Under the pieces are notes generated by a model. The model searched no databases, was not told the origin of the DNA, and saw only the letters and a list, made by a program, of their open reading frames with translations. Positions 1 to 6,876 of a stretch of 45,391 bases of DNA are shown here, one piece after another. Each line of letters starts with the position of its first letter. Within the stretch, counting starts at the first letter, position 1. This DNA is from VRUE01 sp040508545 (GTDB lineage: Bacteria; Actinomycetota; Thermoleophilia; Solirubrobacterales; 70-9), in assembly GCA_040508545.1 (NCBI GenBank), contig JBEVMR010000004.1:1-45391 (forward strand), read 5' to 3'. The position numbers and the translations under genes are program-made.

Positions 1-1
1 C

Positions 2-1033
2 ACCGCGTACATCCCCGGGCTGGCCGACTTCGTGCCGATGGTCAAGGGCCGCGGCTCGATGGCGCTGGCGGGCCCGTACCTCACGAAGGCGGTGACCGGG
101 GAGGACGTGACTCAGGAGGAGCTCGGCGGCTCGCGCATCCACACCCGGGTCTCCGGCGTGGGCGACCTCGAGGTGGGCTCGGACGAGGAGTGCATCCAGG
201 CGATCCGCGACTACCTCTCCTTCTTCGGCCAGAGCTGCGAGGAGGCCCCGCCGCGGCGCGAGGTCTCCGACCCGGTCGACCGCGCCGCGGACGACCTGCT
301 CGACATCATCCCCGAGTCCGCCCGCCGCCCCTACGACATGTACGAGGTGATCGCGCGCATCGTCGATGACGGCGAGTGGTTCGACCTCAAGCCGCGCTGG
401 GCGCGAACCATAATCACGTGCCTCGCCCGGATGGGCGGGCGGCCGGTGGGCATAGTGGCCAACCAGCCCAAGCACCTCGGTGGCATCCTGGAGAACGATT
501 CGGCCGACAAGGCGGCCCGCTTCGTCAACCTCTGCGACGCCTACGGCATCCCGTTGCTGTTTCTGATGGACGTGCCGGGTTTCATGGTGGGCACCAAGGT
601 CGAGCAGGCGGGGATCATTCGCCACGGGGCGAAGATGCTCTACGCCGTCTCGCGCGCCACGGTCCCGAAGGTGACGGTGATCCTGCGCAAGGCCTACGGC
701 GCCGGCTACTACGTGATGTGCGGCAAGGCCTACGAGCCCGACCTGATCGTCGCCTGGCCGGGCGCCGAGATCTCGGTGATGGGAGCGGAGGGCGCGGTCA
801 ACATCATCGGCCGCTCGATGATCGAGGCCTCCGACGATCCGGACGCCACCCGCGAGGCGATGCTGAACGCGGTGCGCGAGCAGATCGACCCCTACATCGC
901 CGCCGGCAACGCGGTGATCGACGACATCATCGACCCGCGCGAGACGCGGCCGACGATCGTCAAGGCGCTGCGGATGGCGAAGAACAAACACGTGACTAAG
1001 CCGAAGAAACGGCACGGGGTGATGCCGGTATGA
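2..1033 (+). CDS. Acyl-CoA carboxylase carboxyltransferase (beta) subunit, 5'-truncated
   Basis: The reading frame is open to the left edge, so only the last 343 residues are present. The family transfers CO2 from carboxybiotin to an acyl-CoA (propionyl-, acetyl- or a longer acyl-CoA) in the cytoplasm. The visible part holds the end of the N-terminal carboxyltransferase lobe (IPGLADFVPMVKG) and the whole C-terminal lobe, including the block FLMDVPGFMVG, the acyl-CoA pocket region GAGYYVMCGKAYEPD and WPGAEISVMGAEGAVNII. It ends in a basic tail. Its stop overlaps the next gene by 4 bases (ATGA), so the two are probably translationally coupled. No biotin-carrier subunit is visible here; it would lie upstream or elsewhere. 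Substrate cannot be read from the sequence; the beta-keto acid cleavage enzyme next door suggests a degradative role (inference). Confidence 0.93.
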   Translation, partial: TAYIPGLADFVPMVKGRGSMALAGPYLTKAVTGEDVTQEELGGSRIHTRVSGVGDLEVGSDEECIQAIRDYLSFFGQSCEEAPPRREVSDPVDRAADDLLDIIPESARRPYDMYEVIARIVDDGEWFDLKPRWARTIITCLARMGGRPVGIVANQPKHLGGILENDSADKAARFVNLCDAYGIPLLFLMDVPGFMVGTKVEQAGIIRHGAKMLYAVSRATVPKVTVILRKAYGAGYYVMCGKAYEPDLIVAWPGAEISVMGAEGAVNIIGRSMIEASDDPDATREAMLNAVREQIDPYIAAGNAVIDDIIDPRETRPTIVKALRMAKNKHVTKPKKRHGVMPV

Positions 1034-1926
1034 GCTCGTTCGGTGATCCAGTAGTCATCAGCTGCAGCATCAGCGGCGTGATCGCCAACCGCGATCAGTG
1101 CCCGGCGATCCCGTACACGCCGGAGGAGTACGCGGCGGAGGCGCGGCGCGCGGTCGACGAGGGCGCCTCGCAGATCCACATCCATGCGCGCAAGCCAGAC
1201 GGCACGCCCTCTTATGAGGTCGAGGACTTCAAGGCGATCACCGAGGCGATCTTGGCCGAGGTGGGCGACGTGATCATCAACTACTCGACCGGCGCGATCG
1301 GCATCCCGATCGAGAAGCGGATCGAGTACCTGCGCGAGTGCAAGCCCGACGTGGCCGCGCTCAACATGAGCTCGATGAACTACGCCAAGTACAGCTCACG
1401 CCGCAAGGACTTCGTCTTCAAGGCCGTCTTCGAGAACAGCTTCGACACGATCATCGAGTTCCTCACGGCGATGCGCGACCTCGGGATCAAGCCCGAGCAT
1501 GAGTGCTTCGACGCCGGCCATGTCGCCAACCTCGATCCGTTGATCGACATGGGCCTGCTCGAGCGGGCGCCGTTGCAGATCTCCCTGGTGATGGGGGTCA
1601 ACGGCGGCATCCGCCCGACCCCCCGCAACGTCGGCTTCATGGCGGACCAGATTCCCGGTGGCGCCGAGGGCGAGAACCAGTGGCAGGTGATCGGCATCTC
1701 GCGCGACCAGTGGAAGCTGCTCGGCGCCGCGCTGGTCCTGGGCGGCCACCTCCGCGCCGGAGTCGAGGACAACCTCTATCTGCCGAACGGCGAGATGACC
1801 AAGTCGAACGGCGAACTGATCGCCAAGGCGCGCCAGATGGCCGAGGACGTCGGCCGCCGCGCGGCCAGTGTCGCCGAGGCTCGCGAGCTGCTGGGGGTTC
1901 CCAAGCGTGAGCGATCTGCCGCTTAG
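1030..1926 (+). CDS. Beta-keto acid cleavage enzyme (BKACE, DUF849; 3-keto-5-aminohexanoate cleavage family)
   Basis: 298 residues, the usual family length. Characterised members condense a beta-keto acid with acetyl-CoA and split it into acetoacetate plus a new CoA ester, using a divalent metal in a TIM barrel. Metal ligands expected from the lysine-fermentation enzyme Kce are present: H50 and H52 in QIHIHARKPDG, and E246 in GGHLRAGVEDN, with R242 and D247 at the expected spacing. The start ATG overlaps the carboxyltransferase stop by 4 bases; the downstream CoA enzyme starts inside its 3' end. The position between a carboxyltransferase and an acyl-CoA racemase/transferase suggests the product CoA ester feeds the neighbours. 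The keto-acid substrate is not predictable: BKACE members act on many different ones. Confidence 0.92.
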   Translation: MSSFGDPVVISCSISGVIANRDQCPAIPYTPEEYAAEARRAVDEGASQIHIHARKPDGTPSYEVEDFKAITEAILAEVGDVIINYSTGAIGIPIEKRIEYLRECKPDVAALNMSSMNYAKYSSRRKDFVFKAVFENSFDTIIEFLTAMRDLGIKPEHECFDAGHVANLDPLIDMGLLERAPLQISLVMGVNGGIRPTPRNVGFMADQIPGGAEGENQWQVIGISRDQWKLLGAALVLGGHLRAGVEDNLYLPNGEMTKSNGELIAKARQMAEDVGRRAASVAEARELLGVPKRERSAA

Positions 1927-3142
1927 CGACGTCAAGGTCCTCGACCTGACCCGGCTCCTGCCCGGCGGCTTCTGCTCGCTGCTGCTGGCCGACCTCGGCG
2001 CCGAGGTGCTGAAGGTCGAGGACACCGGGATGGGCGACTACATCCGCTGGGCGCCGCCCTACTACGGCGACGAGGACCAGCAGGAGCTGGGCACCCGCTC
2101 CTCGCTCTACCTGGCGCTGAACCGCGGCAAGCGCTCGGTCCGCCTCGACCTCAAGAGCGATGCCGGCCGCGAGGCGCTGCTGCGCCTCGTCGAGCAATAC
2201 GACGTGGTCCTCGACGGCTTCCGGCCCGGCGTCCTCGACCGGCTCGGGGTTGGCTACCAGCGCATGCGCGAGGCCAACCCGGCGATCGTCTTCTGCGCGA
2301 TCACCGGCTACGGCCAGGACGGCCCCTACGCCCTGCGCGCCGGGCACGACATGAACTACCTCGGCCTGGTCGGGCTGCTCGGCCTGACCGGCGCCAAGGA
2401 CGGCCCGCCGGTGCAGTCGGGCGGCCAGATCGCCGACCTGGGCGGCGGCGCCCTGATGGCCGCCTTCGGCGTGATGGCGGCGCTGCACGAGCGCCGCCGC
2501 TCCGGCGAGGGCCAGATGGTCGACGTCTCGATGGCCGACGGGGCACTCTCCTGGCTGGCGCTCGTCGCCGGCCGCTACTTCTGCGACGGCGAGGCGCCGC
2601 GGCGCGGCGAGCAGCAGCTCGCCGGCGGCCTGCTCTGCTACTTCCCCTACGAGGCCGCCGACGGCTGGGTCACCTGCGGCGCCCTGGAGCCGAAGTTCTG
2701 GGCCGCCTTCTGCAACGGCGTCGACCGCCCTGACCTGATCGAGGTCCAGTTCGAGGCGCCGGGCTCTGACGCTTGGAGCAAGGTCGCCGAGGTCTTCCGC
2801 TCGCGTACCCGCGACGAGTGGCTTGCCTTCAACGACGAGCACGACTGCTGCATCGAGCCGGTCCTCGACGTCGGCGAGGCGCTCGACTCCGAGCTGGTCC
2901 GGGCGCGCCAGATGGTCACCGCGATCGAGCAGCCGGGCCTTGGCACGGTGCGCCAGCTCGGCGTGCCGGTGAAGATGAGCCGGACCCCGGGCGATCCGAC
3001 CCGACCGGCGCCTGCCTTCGGCGAGCACACCGACGAGGTGCTGCGCGAGGCCGGCTACTCGGCCGAGGCGATCGCGGCGATGGTGGAGTCCGGCGCCGCC
3101 GCCGGGCCCAGCGCCGATGCGGCGACGACCTTCAGGGCGTAG
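1907..3142 (+). CDS. CaiB/BaiF family CoA enzyme, alpha-methylacyl-CoA racemase-like
   Basis: 411 residues from a GTG at 1907, chosen because the fold begins right after it (LSDVKVLDLTRLLPGGFC); this start overlaps the previous gene by 20 bases. Family III CoA transferases move CoA between acids, while the AMACR branch epimerises 2-methylacyl-CoAs. The AMACR catalytic set of the mycobacterial racemase appears conserved: H147 in AGHDMNYLGL, D177 in QIADLGGGAL and E261 in GALEPKFW. The typical N-terminal phrases GAEVLKVE and LNRGKRSVRLDLK are present. I favour a racemase over a transferase on these residues. An enzyme that inverts a 2-methyl centre would fit branched-chain acyl-CoA breakdown together with the carboxyltransferase upstream (inference). 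Confidence 0.88.
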   Translation: MSDLPLSDVKVLDLTRLLPGGFCSLLLADLGAEVLKVEDTGMGDYIRWAPPYYGDEDQQELGTRSSLYLALNRGKRSVRLDLKSDAGREALLRLVEQYDVVLDGFRPGVLDRLGVGYQRMREANPAIVFCAITGYGQDGPYALRAGHDMNYLGLVGLLGLTGAKDGPPVQSGGQIADLGGGALMAAFGVMAALHERRRSGEGQMVDVSMADGALSWLALVAGRYFCDGEAPRRGEQQLAGGLLCYFPYEAADGWVTCGALEPKFWAAFCNGVDRPDLIEVQFEAPGSDAWSKVAEVFRSRTRDEWLAFNDEHDCCIEPVLDVGEALDSELVRARQMVTAIEQPGLGTVRQLGVPVKMSRTPGDPTRPAPAFGEHTDEVLREAGYSAEAIAAMVESGAAAGPSADAATTFRA

Positions 3143-3147
3143 CTGCG

Positions 3148-3864
3148 ATGGCGGCGAGGCCCGAGACCGCGACCTCGGAGGGCGGCCTGCTCAAGATCGG
3201 CGAGCTGGCCGAGGCCTCCGGCGTGCCGGTGCCGACGATCAAGCACTACCTGCGCGAGGGCCTCTTGCCGGAGCCGGTGAAGACGAGCCGCAACATGGCC
3301 TACTACCCGCCCGAGTTCGTCGACCGGATCAGGTTGATCAAGCAGCTGCAGGAGGAGCGCTTCATGCCGCTGAAGGCGATCAAGTCGGTGCTCGACGAGG
3401 ATCCCGAGCGGGCCCGGGCGATGGTCGAGCTCGAGGATCGGATCCTCGAGCGAGCCCTGGGGGGAGAGCGCACCCGCACGAGCGCGGCCGAGGTGCGCGA
3501 GCGCTACGGCGTCCCCAAGGACGTGCTCGACCGGCTCGAGCAGATCGAGGTGCTCAGCCCCAACAGCCGCGGCTACTCACCCTCTGACATCAAGATCATC
3601 GAGGCGATCGGCCGCTTCCGCGCCGGCGGCTACGACGAGGAGATCGGCTTCACCGTCTACGACACCCTGCGCTACAAGAAGGCCCTCGAAGAGCTGGTCA
3701 GCCAGGAGGTCGAGATGGTGATGGACCGCCTCGCCGGCGAGGTCCCGCCCGAGCGCGTGGTCGAGATGCTCGAGTCCGGCTCCCAGCCCCTCCAGGACCT
3801 GATTGCCGCCCTCCACACCAAGCTCCTCGTCGCCGAGCTGGAGCGCCACCGCGCCAGCCGTTAG
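3148..3864 (+). CDS. MerR-family transcriptional regulator with a second HTH-like domain
   Basis: 238 residues from the ATG at 3148, five bases after the CoA-enzyme stop. Residues 14-82 form a standard MerR winged HTH (KIGELAEASGVPVPTIKHYLREGLL, then a YYPPEFVDRIRLIKQL wing and helix). Residues 112-176 look like a degenerate second copy: EVRERYGVPKDVLDRLEQIEVL, then YSPSDIKIIEAIGRFRAGGY. Residues 178-238 are helical, without an obvious ligand-binding motif; no metal-binding Cys cluster is present. As the last gene of an acyl-CoA operon it probably senses a pathway CoA ester or acid and controls the operon, but this is inference. The reading frame continues further upstream inside the previous gene; the family start matches 3148. 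Confidence 0.88.
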   Translation: MAARPETATSEGGLLKIGELAEASGVPVPTIKHYLREGLLPEPVKTSRNMAYYPPEFVDRIRLIKQLQEERFMPLKAIKSVLDEDPERARAMVELEDRILERALGGERTRTSAAEVRERYGVPKDVLDRLEQIEVLSPNSRGYSPSDIKIIEAIGRFRAGGYDEEIGFTVYDTLRYKKALEELVSQEVEMVMDRLAGEVPPERVVEMLESGSQPLQDLIAALHTKLLVAELERHRASR

Positions 3865-3878
3865 CCGCAGCGGCAGAA

Positions 3879-3890
3879 CTCGTCGACGAG
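3879..3890. repeat. Perfect 12-bp palindrome CTCGTCGACGAG
   Basis: Lies 15 bases after the MerR stop and 40 bases before the collagen-like gene. It could be an operator or a minor hairpin. A second small inverted pair, GACGA (3913-3917) and TCGTC (3925-3929), follows just before the TTG start. Confidence 0.4.
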
Positions 3891-3929
3891 CTAAAGGCTC
3901 AGGCCAGTCGAGGACGAAGACATCTCGTC

Positions 3930-4955
3930 TTGCCCTTTTCTAGAAGCAGCACCACGCTGGGGTTGCGCTCGGTATCGAGCCTTCTCGCAGTTCTCGTTCT
4001 TGGCTTGGCGGCGCAGGTCGGCACGGCCGAGGCGAAGGTCATCTACGCCTGCGTGCAGAAGCAGGCCAGCACCACGCACCGGGCCAAGGCGGCGATCCGC
4101 CTAGTCCGCAAGTCGGCGCGATGCCTCCCCTCAGAGCGGAAGTTGACCTGGTTCGCTGGTCCCGGCGGGGCGTCCGGAGCGGTCGAGGGTGCTGCGGGTG
4201 AGGCTGGGGCGGCCGGATCGCCTGGTGCGCCCGGTTCGATCGGTGCTGAGGGCTCATCCGGCATCAGCGGAGATCCGGGGCCGGTCGGCCCGCCGGGTCC
4301 TTCCGGCGCTGATGGAGATCAGGGGCCAGAAGGCCCTCCGGGTCTGCAGGGGCCGGCTGGCGTCCCGGGACTGCCTGGGCAAACCGGCGCTGCTGGAGCG
4401 GAAGGACCACCGGGACCGATCGGCCCGATCGGGTTGCCTGGGCTCCAAGGCGAGATCGGACCGCAGGGCGAACCGGGTTTGCCGGGTTCCCCAGGGGCTC
4501 AGGGCCCAAGCGGGCCCATCGGCCTGCCAGGCCCGTCGGGACCGAGCGGGTCCGCGGGGCCGCAGGGCGAGACGGGGTTGCAAGGGCCACAGGGACCGCC
4601 TGGACTGCCAGGCGCCCCAGGCCCTCAAGGCGAACCGGGACCTCCCGGCGAACCTGGCCCCCAGGGGCCAAGCGGACTTGGCAGCGTGGTTGTCGTCACC
4701 GCCCTGGGCGGAGGCGGCGAGATCGCGGACGCGCGCTGCCCCAAGGAGGCGCCACTGGCGATCTCCGGCGGCGGCGCGACCGACGGCAAGGGCGGCGCGC
4801 TCGAGATCTCGGCGCCGATCACCGAGGGAGAGCTGTCCGCCGACGGCCAACAGCCAAGCGGCTGGAGGGTGAGATCCGCGGCCGGCAGTTACACGGCTTA
4901 CGCAATCTGCACTGCGGCCGGCGGGAAGTCGGTCGAACCCCCGGAAGGCAAGTAA
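3930..4955 (+). CDS. Secreted collagen-like triple-helix repeat protein
   Basis: 341 residues with a TTG start. Residues 1-35 look like a signal peptide: basic start, hydrophobic stretch SLLAVLVLGLAAQV, then TAEA/KV as a likely cleavage site. Residues 36-78 are a small Cys-containing module (YACVQ ... RCLPSERKLTWF). Residues 87-248 are 54 uninterrupted Gly-X-Y triplets rich in GPP, GEP, GLP and GPQ, followed by a globular C-terminal domain (249-341) with two Cys (RCPKEAP and AICTAAG). Bacterial collagen-like proteins trimerise, and the terminal domains usually act as trimerisation or binding heads. It is flanked by unrelated genes. The codon usage of the repeat is high in CCG/GGG mixes typical of the host, so there is no clear sign of recent transfer. 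The function (adhesin, spore or cell-surface fibre) is unknown. Confidence 0.9.
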   Translation: MPFSRSSTTLGLRSVSSLLAVLVLGLAAQVGTAEAKVIYACVQKQASTTHRAKAAIRLVRKSARCLPSERKLTWFAGPGGASGAVEGAAGEAGAAGSPGAPGSIGAEGSSGISGDPGPVGPPGPSGADGDQGPEGPPGLQGPAGVPGLPGQTGAAGAEGPPGPIGPIGLPGLQGEIGPQGEPGLPGSPGAQGPSGPIGLPGPSGPSGSAGPQGETGLQGPQGPPGLPGAPGPQGEPGPPGEPGPQGPSGLGSVVVVTALGGGGEIADARCPKEAPLAISGGGATDGKGGALEISAPITEGELSADGQQPSGWRVRSAAGSYTAYAICTAAGGKSVEPPEGK

Positions 4956-4983
4956 AAGACTCGCGTGGGTTGGGCCCCGCGTC

Positions 4984-5967
4984 CTATCGCCGCCCAGGCG
5001 CAGATTCGCGCAACTCGGCCAGGCCCAGCTCATGGCTTACGACCGGCGCGTAGCCGAGCTCGGCGCGGGCCTTGGAGATGTCGATCGTGCACTCCTGGGT
5101 CAGCAGCCAGGAGCGAAAGGTGGTCATCGGCGGCGGGCTGGATAGCGGCAGGACTTTCCAGATGGTCTCGGCGACGCGTGCCATCGGCGCTGCCGTCCAG
5201 GCGGGGACGCTGCGGCCGGGAGGCTCGACGCTCTGCGTTTGCAGCAGCGCGGTTACGAACTCGCGGAAGACAACCGGCTCGCCGTCGGTGACGAAGTAGG
5301 CCTCGCCGCCCCGTCCCTTCTCCGCCGCCAGGACCAGGCCCTCGACGACGTTGTCGACGTGGGTCGTGTCGGTGACGTTGCTGCCGCCCCCGATCCAGGC
5401 CCATTTGCCCGCTTCGACCGTCTCGACCATCTCCGGCAGCAAAGTGGTGTCGTCCTTGCCCCAGACGAAGCGCGGCCGCACGGCGACCGTCTCGAAGCCC
5501 GCGCGGTTCGCGTCGCGCACGGCCTGCTCCGCCCTCGCCTTGGTCGCCGGGTAGGGCGCTCGCGAATCCGGCCGCAAGGGCGCCGACTCGTCGACGTGGA
5601 TCAGCGGTTCGCCGGCCATCAGCGCCGCCTCGGTCCCGCAGTGGACGAAGCGTCGCACGCCGGCCTCGGCGCAGGCGGCGAGCGCGTTGAGCGTGCCGTC
5701 GACGTTGCCGCGTTCGAAGTCCGCCCAATCGCCCCACTCGCCGAGGTGGGCGGCGAGGTGGAAGGCGACCTCGGTGCCGGCAACCGCAGCGACGAGCGAT
5801 GCCCGATCGCCGATGTCGCCGCGAACTGGCTCGGCCCCGAGTTCGGCGACGCGCTGGGCAGCGGCCTCCGAGCGGGCCAGCGCCCGCACGGAGCGCCCTT
5901 CGCCGACCAGCCGCTCGACCAAGCGGCCGCCGATGAACCCCGATCCGCCGGTGACGAAGGCCTTCAT
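4984..5967 (-). CDS. NAD-dependent epimerase/dehydratase (extended SDR, 3-beta-HSD-like)
   Basis: 327 residues using the ATG at 5967; the frame extends upstream, but the Rossmann motif TGGSGFIG starts six residues after this Met. Extended SDRs act on NAD(P)-linked sugar nucleotides, sterol-like or flavonoid-like alcohols. Visible are TGGSGFIGG near residue 7, FHLAAHLGEWG after the fourth strand, the catalytic YPATK pair, and PRFVWGKDD in the substrate domain. It is convergent with the collagen-like gene (28-bp gap) and divergent from the classical SDR at 6030. A 46-bp inverted-repeat region lies between the two starts. Substrate unknown. Confidence 0.87.
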   Translation of the reverse strand: MKAFVTGGSGFIGGRLVERLVGEGRSVRALARSEAAAQRVAELGAEPVRGDIGDRASLVAAVAGTEVAFHLAAHLGEWGDWADFERGNVDGTLNALAACAEAGVRRFVHCGTEAALMAGEPLIHVDESAPLRPDSRAPYPATKARAEQAVRDANRAGFETVAVRPRFVWGKDDTTLLPEMVETVEAGKWAWIGGGSNVTDTTHVDNVVEGLVLAAEKGRGGEAYFVTDGEPVVFREFVTALLQTQSVEPPGRSVPAWTAAPMARVAETIWKVLPLSSPPPMTTFRSWLLTQECTIDISKARAELGYAPVVSHELGLAELRESAPGRR

Positions 5968-5974
5968 CCACCGC

Positions 5975-6020
5975 ATATTGAAGCTTTGTCTCCCCAATAT
6001 GGGGCAAAAGGCTTCAATAT
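5975..6020. promoter_or_regulatory. Inverted repeat in the divergent SDR promoter region
   Basis: Perfect 10-bp arms ATATTGAAGC (5975-5984) and GCTTCAATAT (6011-6020) flank a near-palindromic core CCCCAATATGGGG (5992-6004). The hexamer CAATAT occurs at 5995 and 6015, two helical turns apart, and inverted at 5975. The block lies between the starts at 5967 (minus) and 6030 (plus), where a shared repressor or activator would bind. The binding protein is not identifiable from the window. Confidence 0.6.
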
Positions 6021-6029
6021 CGGGGCGGG

Positions 6030-6872
6030 ATGAAGTCGGCATTGGTCACGGGCGCTTCCACTGGCATCGGGCGGGCAACCGCGTTGCGCCTCGACGGCCA
6101 CGGCTGGCGAGTCTTCGCCGGTGTGCGCAAGGAGGAGGACGCGGCCTCGCTGCGCGAGGCCGGCTCGGATCGCCTCGAACCGCTGATGCTCGACGTCACC
6201 GACGCGGAGCAGATCGCTGCTGCGGCTGAGCAGATCGGCACCGAGACGGGGGAGGCCGGCCTCGACGGGCTCGTCAACAACGCCGGCATCGCCGTCCCCG
6301 GTCCGCTAGAGACGTTGCCGATCGATGACTTCAAGCGCCAGATCGAGGTCAACCTGACCGCCCAGGTGGCGGTGACGCAGGTGATGTTGCCGGCGATCCG
6401 CACCGCCCGCGGCCGCATCGTCTTCATCACCTCGATCGGCGGCCTGATGGCTTTCCCGATGTTCGGCGCCTACCACGCCGCCAAGTTCGGCCTCGAGGCA
6501 GTCGGCGACGTCTTCCGCCAGGAGTTGCGGCCCTGGGGGATCTCGGTCTCGGTGGTCGAGCCGGGCTCGATCGCGACGCCGATCTGGGACCGGGGGGACG
6601 CCGAAGTCGACGCGATCGCCGCTCGCGCCGGCGACCGCCATGCCGACCTCTATGGCGAGGCGGCCGAGGCCTATCGCGAGGTGGCGCGGAAGACCGGCGA
6701 ACGCGGGATCCCGCCCGAGAAGGTCGCAGCCAGGGTCGAGCACGCGCTCAGCGCTCGCCGCCCCCGCGTCCGCTACCTCGTCGGCGCAGACGCCCGCGGC
6801 CAGGCCTTCGCCTCCTGCGTCCTGCCCGACCGCCTCGTCGATTGGATGGTCGCCCGCTTTACCGGGATGTAG
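6030..6872 (+). CDS. Classical short-chain dehydrogenase/reductase
   Basis: 280 residues. It carries every classical SDR motif: cofactor loop TGASTGIG (residues 7-14), NNAG (83-86), N108, catalytic S135, Y148 and K152 (YHAAK). The arginine after the second strand (VRKEE) favours NADPH. The sequence resembles 17-beta-HSD/retinol-dehydrogenase-like SDRs (PGSIATPIWDRG), which reduce or oxidise hydrophobic alcohols, but the substrate cannot be assigned. It is divergent from another SDR and ends 4 bases before the convergent cyclase gene. No clear Shine-Dalgarno precedes the ATG. Confidence 0.9.
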   Translation: MKSALVTGASTGIGRATALRLDGHGWRVFAGVRKEEDAASLREAGSDRLEPLMLDVTDAEQIAAAAEQIGTETGEAGLDGLVNNAGIAVPGPLETLPIDDFKRQIEVNLTAQVAVTQVMLPAIRTARGRIVFITSIGGLMAFPMFGAYHAAKFGLEAVGDVFRQELRPWGISVSVVEPGSIATPIWDRGDAEVDAIAARAGDRHADLYGEAAEAYREVARKTGERGIPPEKVAARVEHALSARRPRVRYLVGADARGQAFASCVLPDRLVDWMVARFTGM

Positions 6873-6876
6873 CGGC

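Noticed and set aside
4039..5033. Several frames opposite or inside the collagen-like gene
   Set aside because: The periodic Gly codons keep other frames open by chance; only the plus-strand frame has a signal peptide and Gly-X-Y order.
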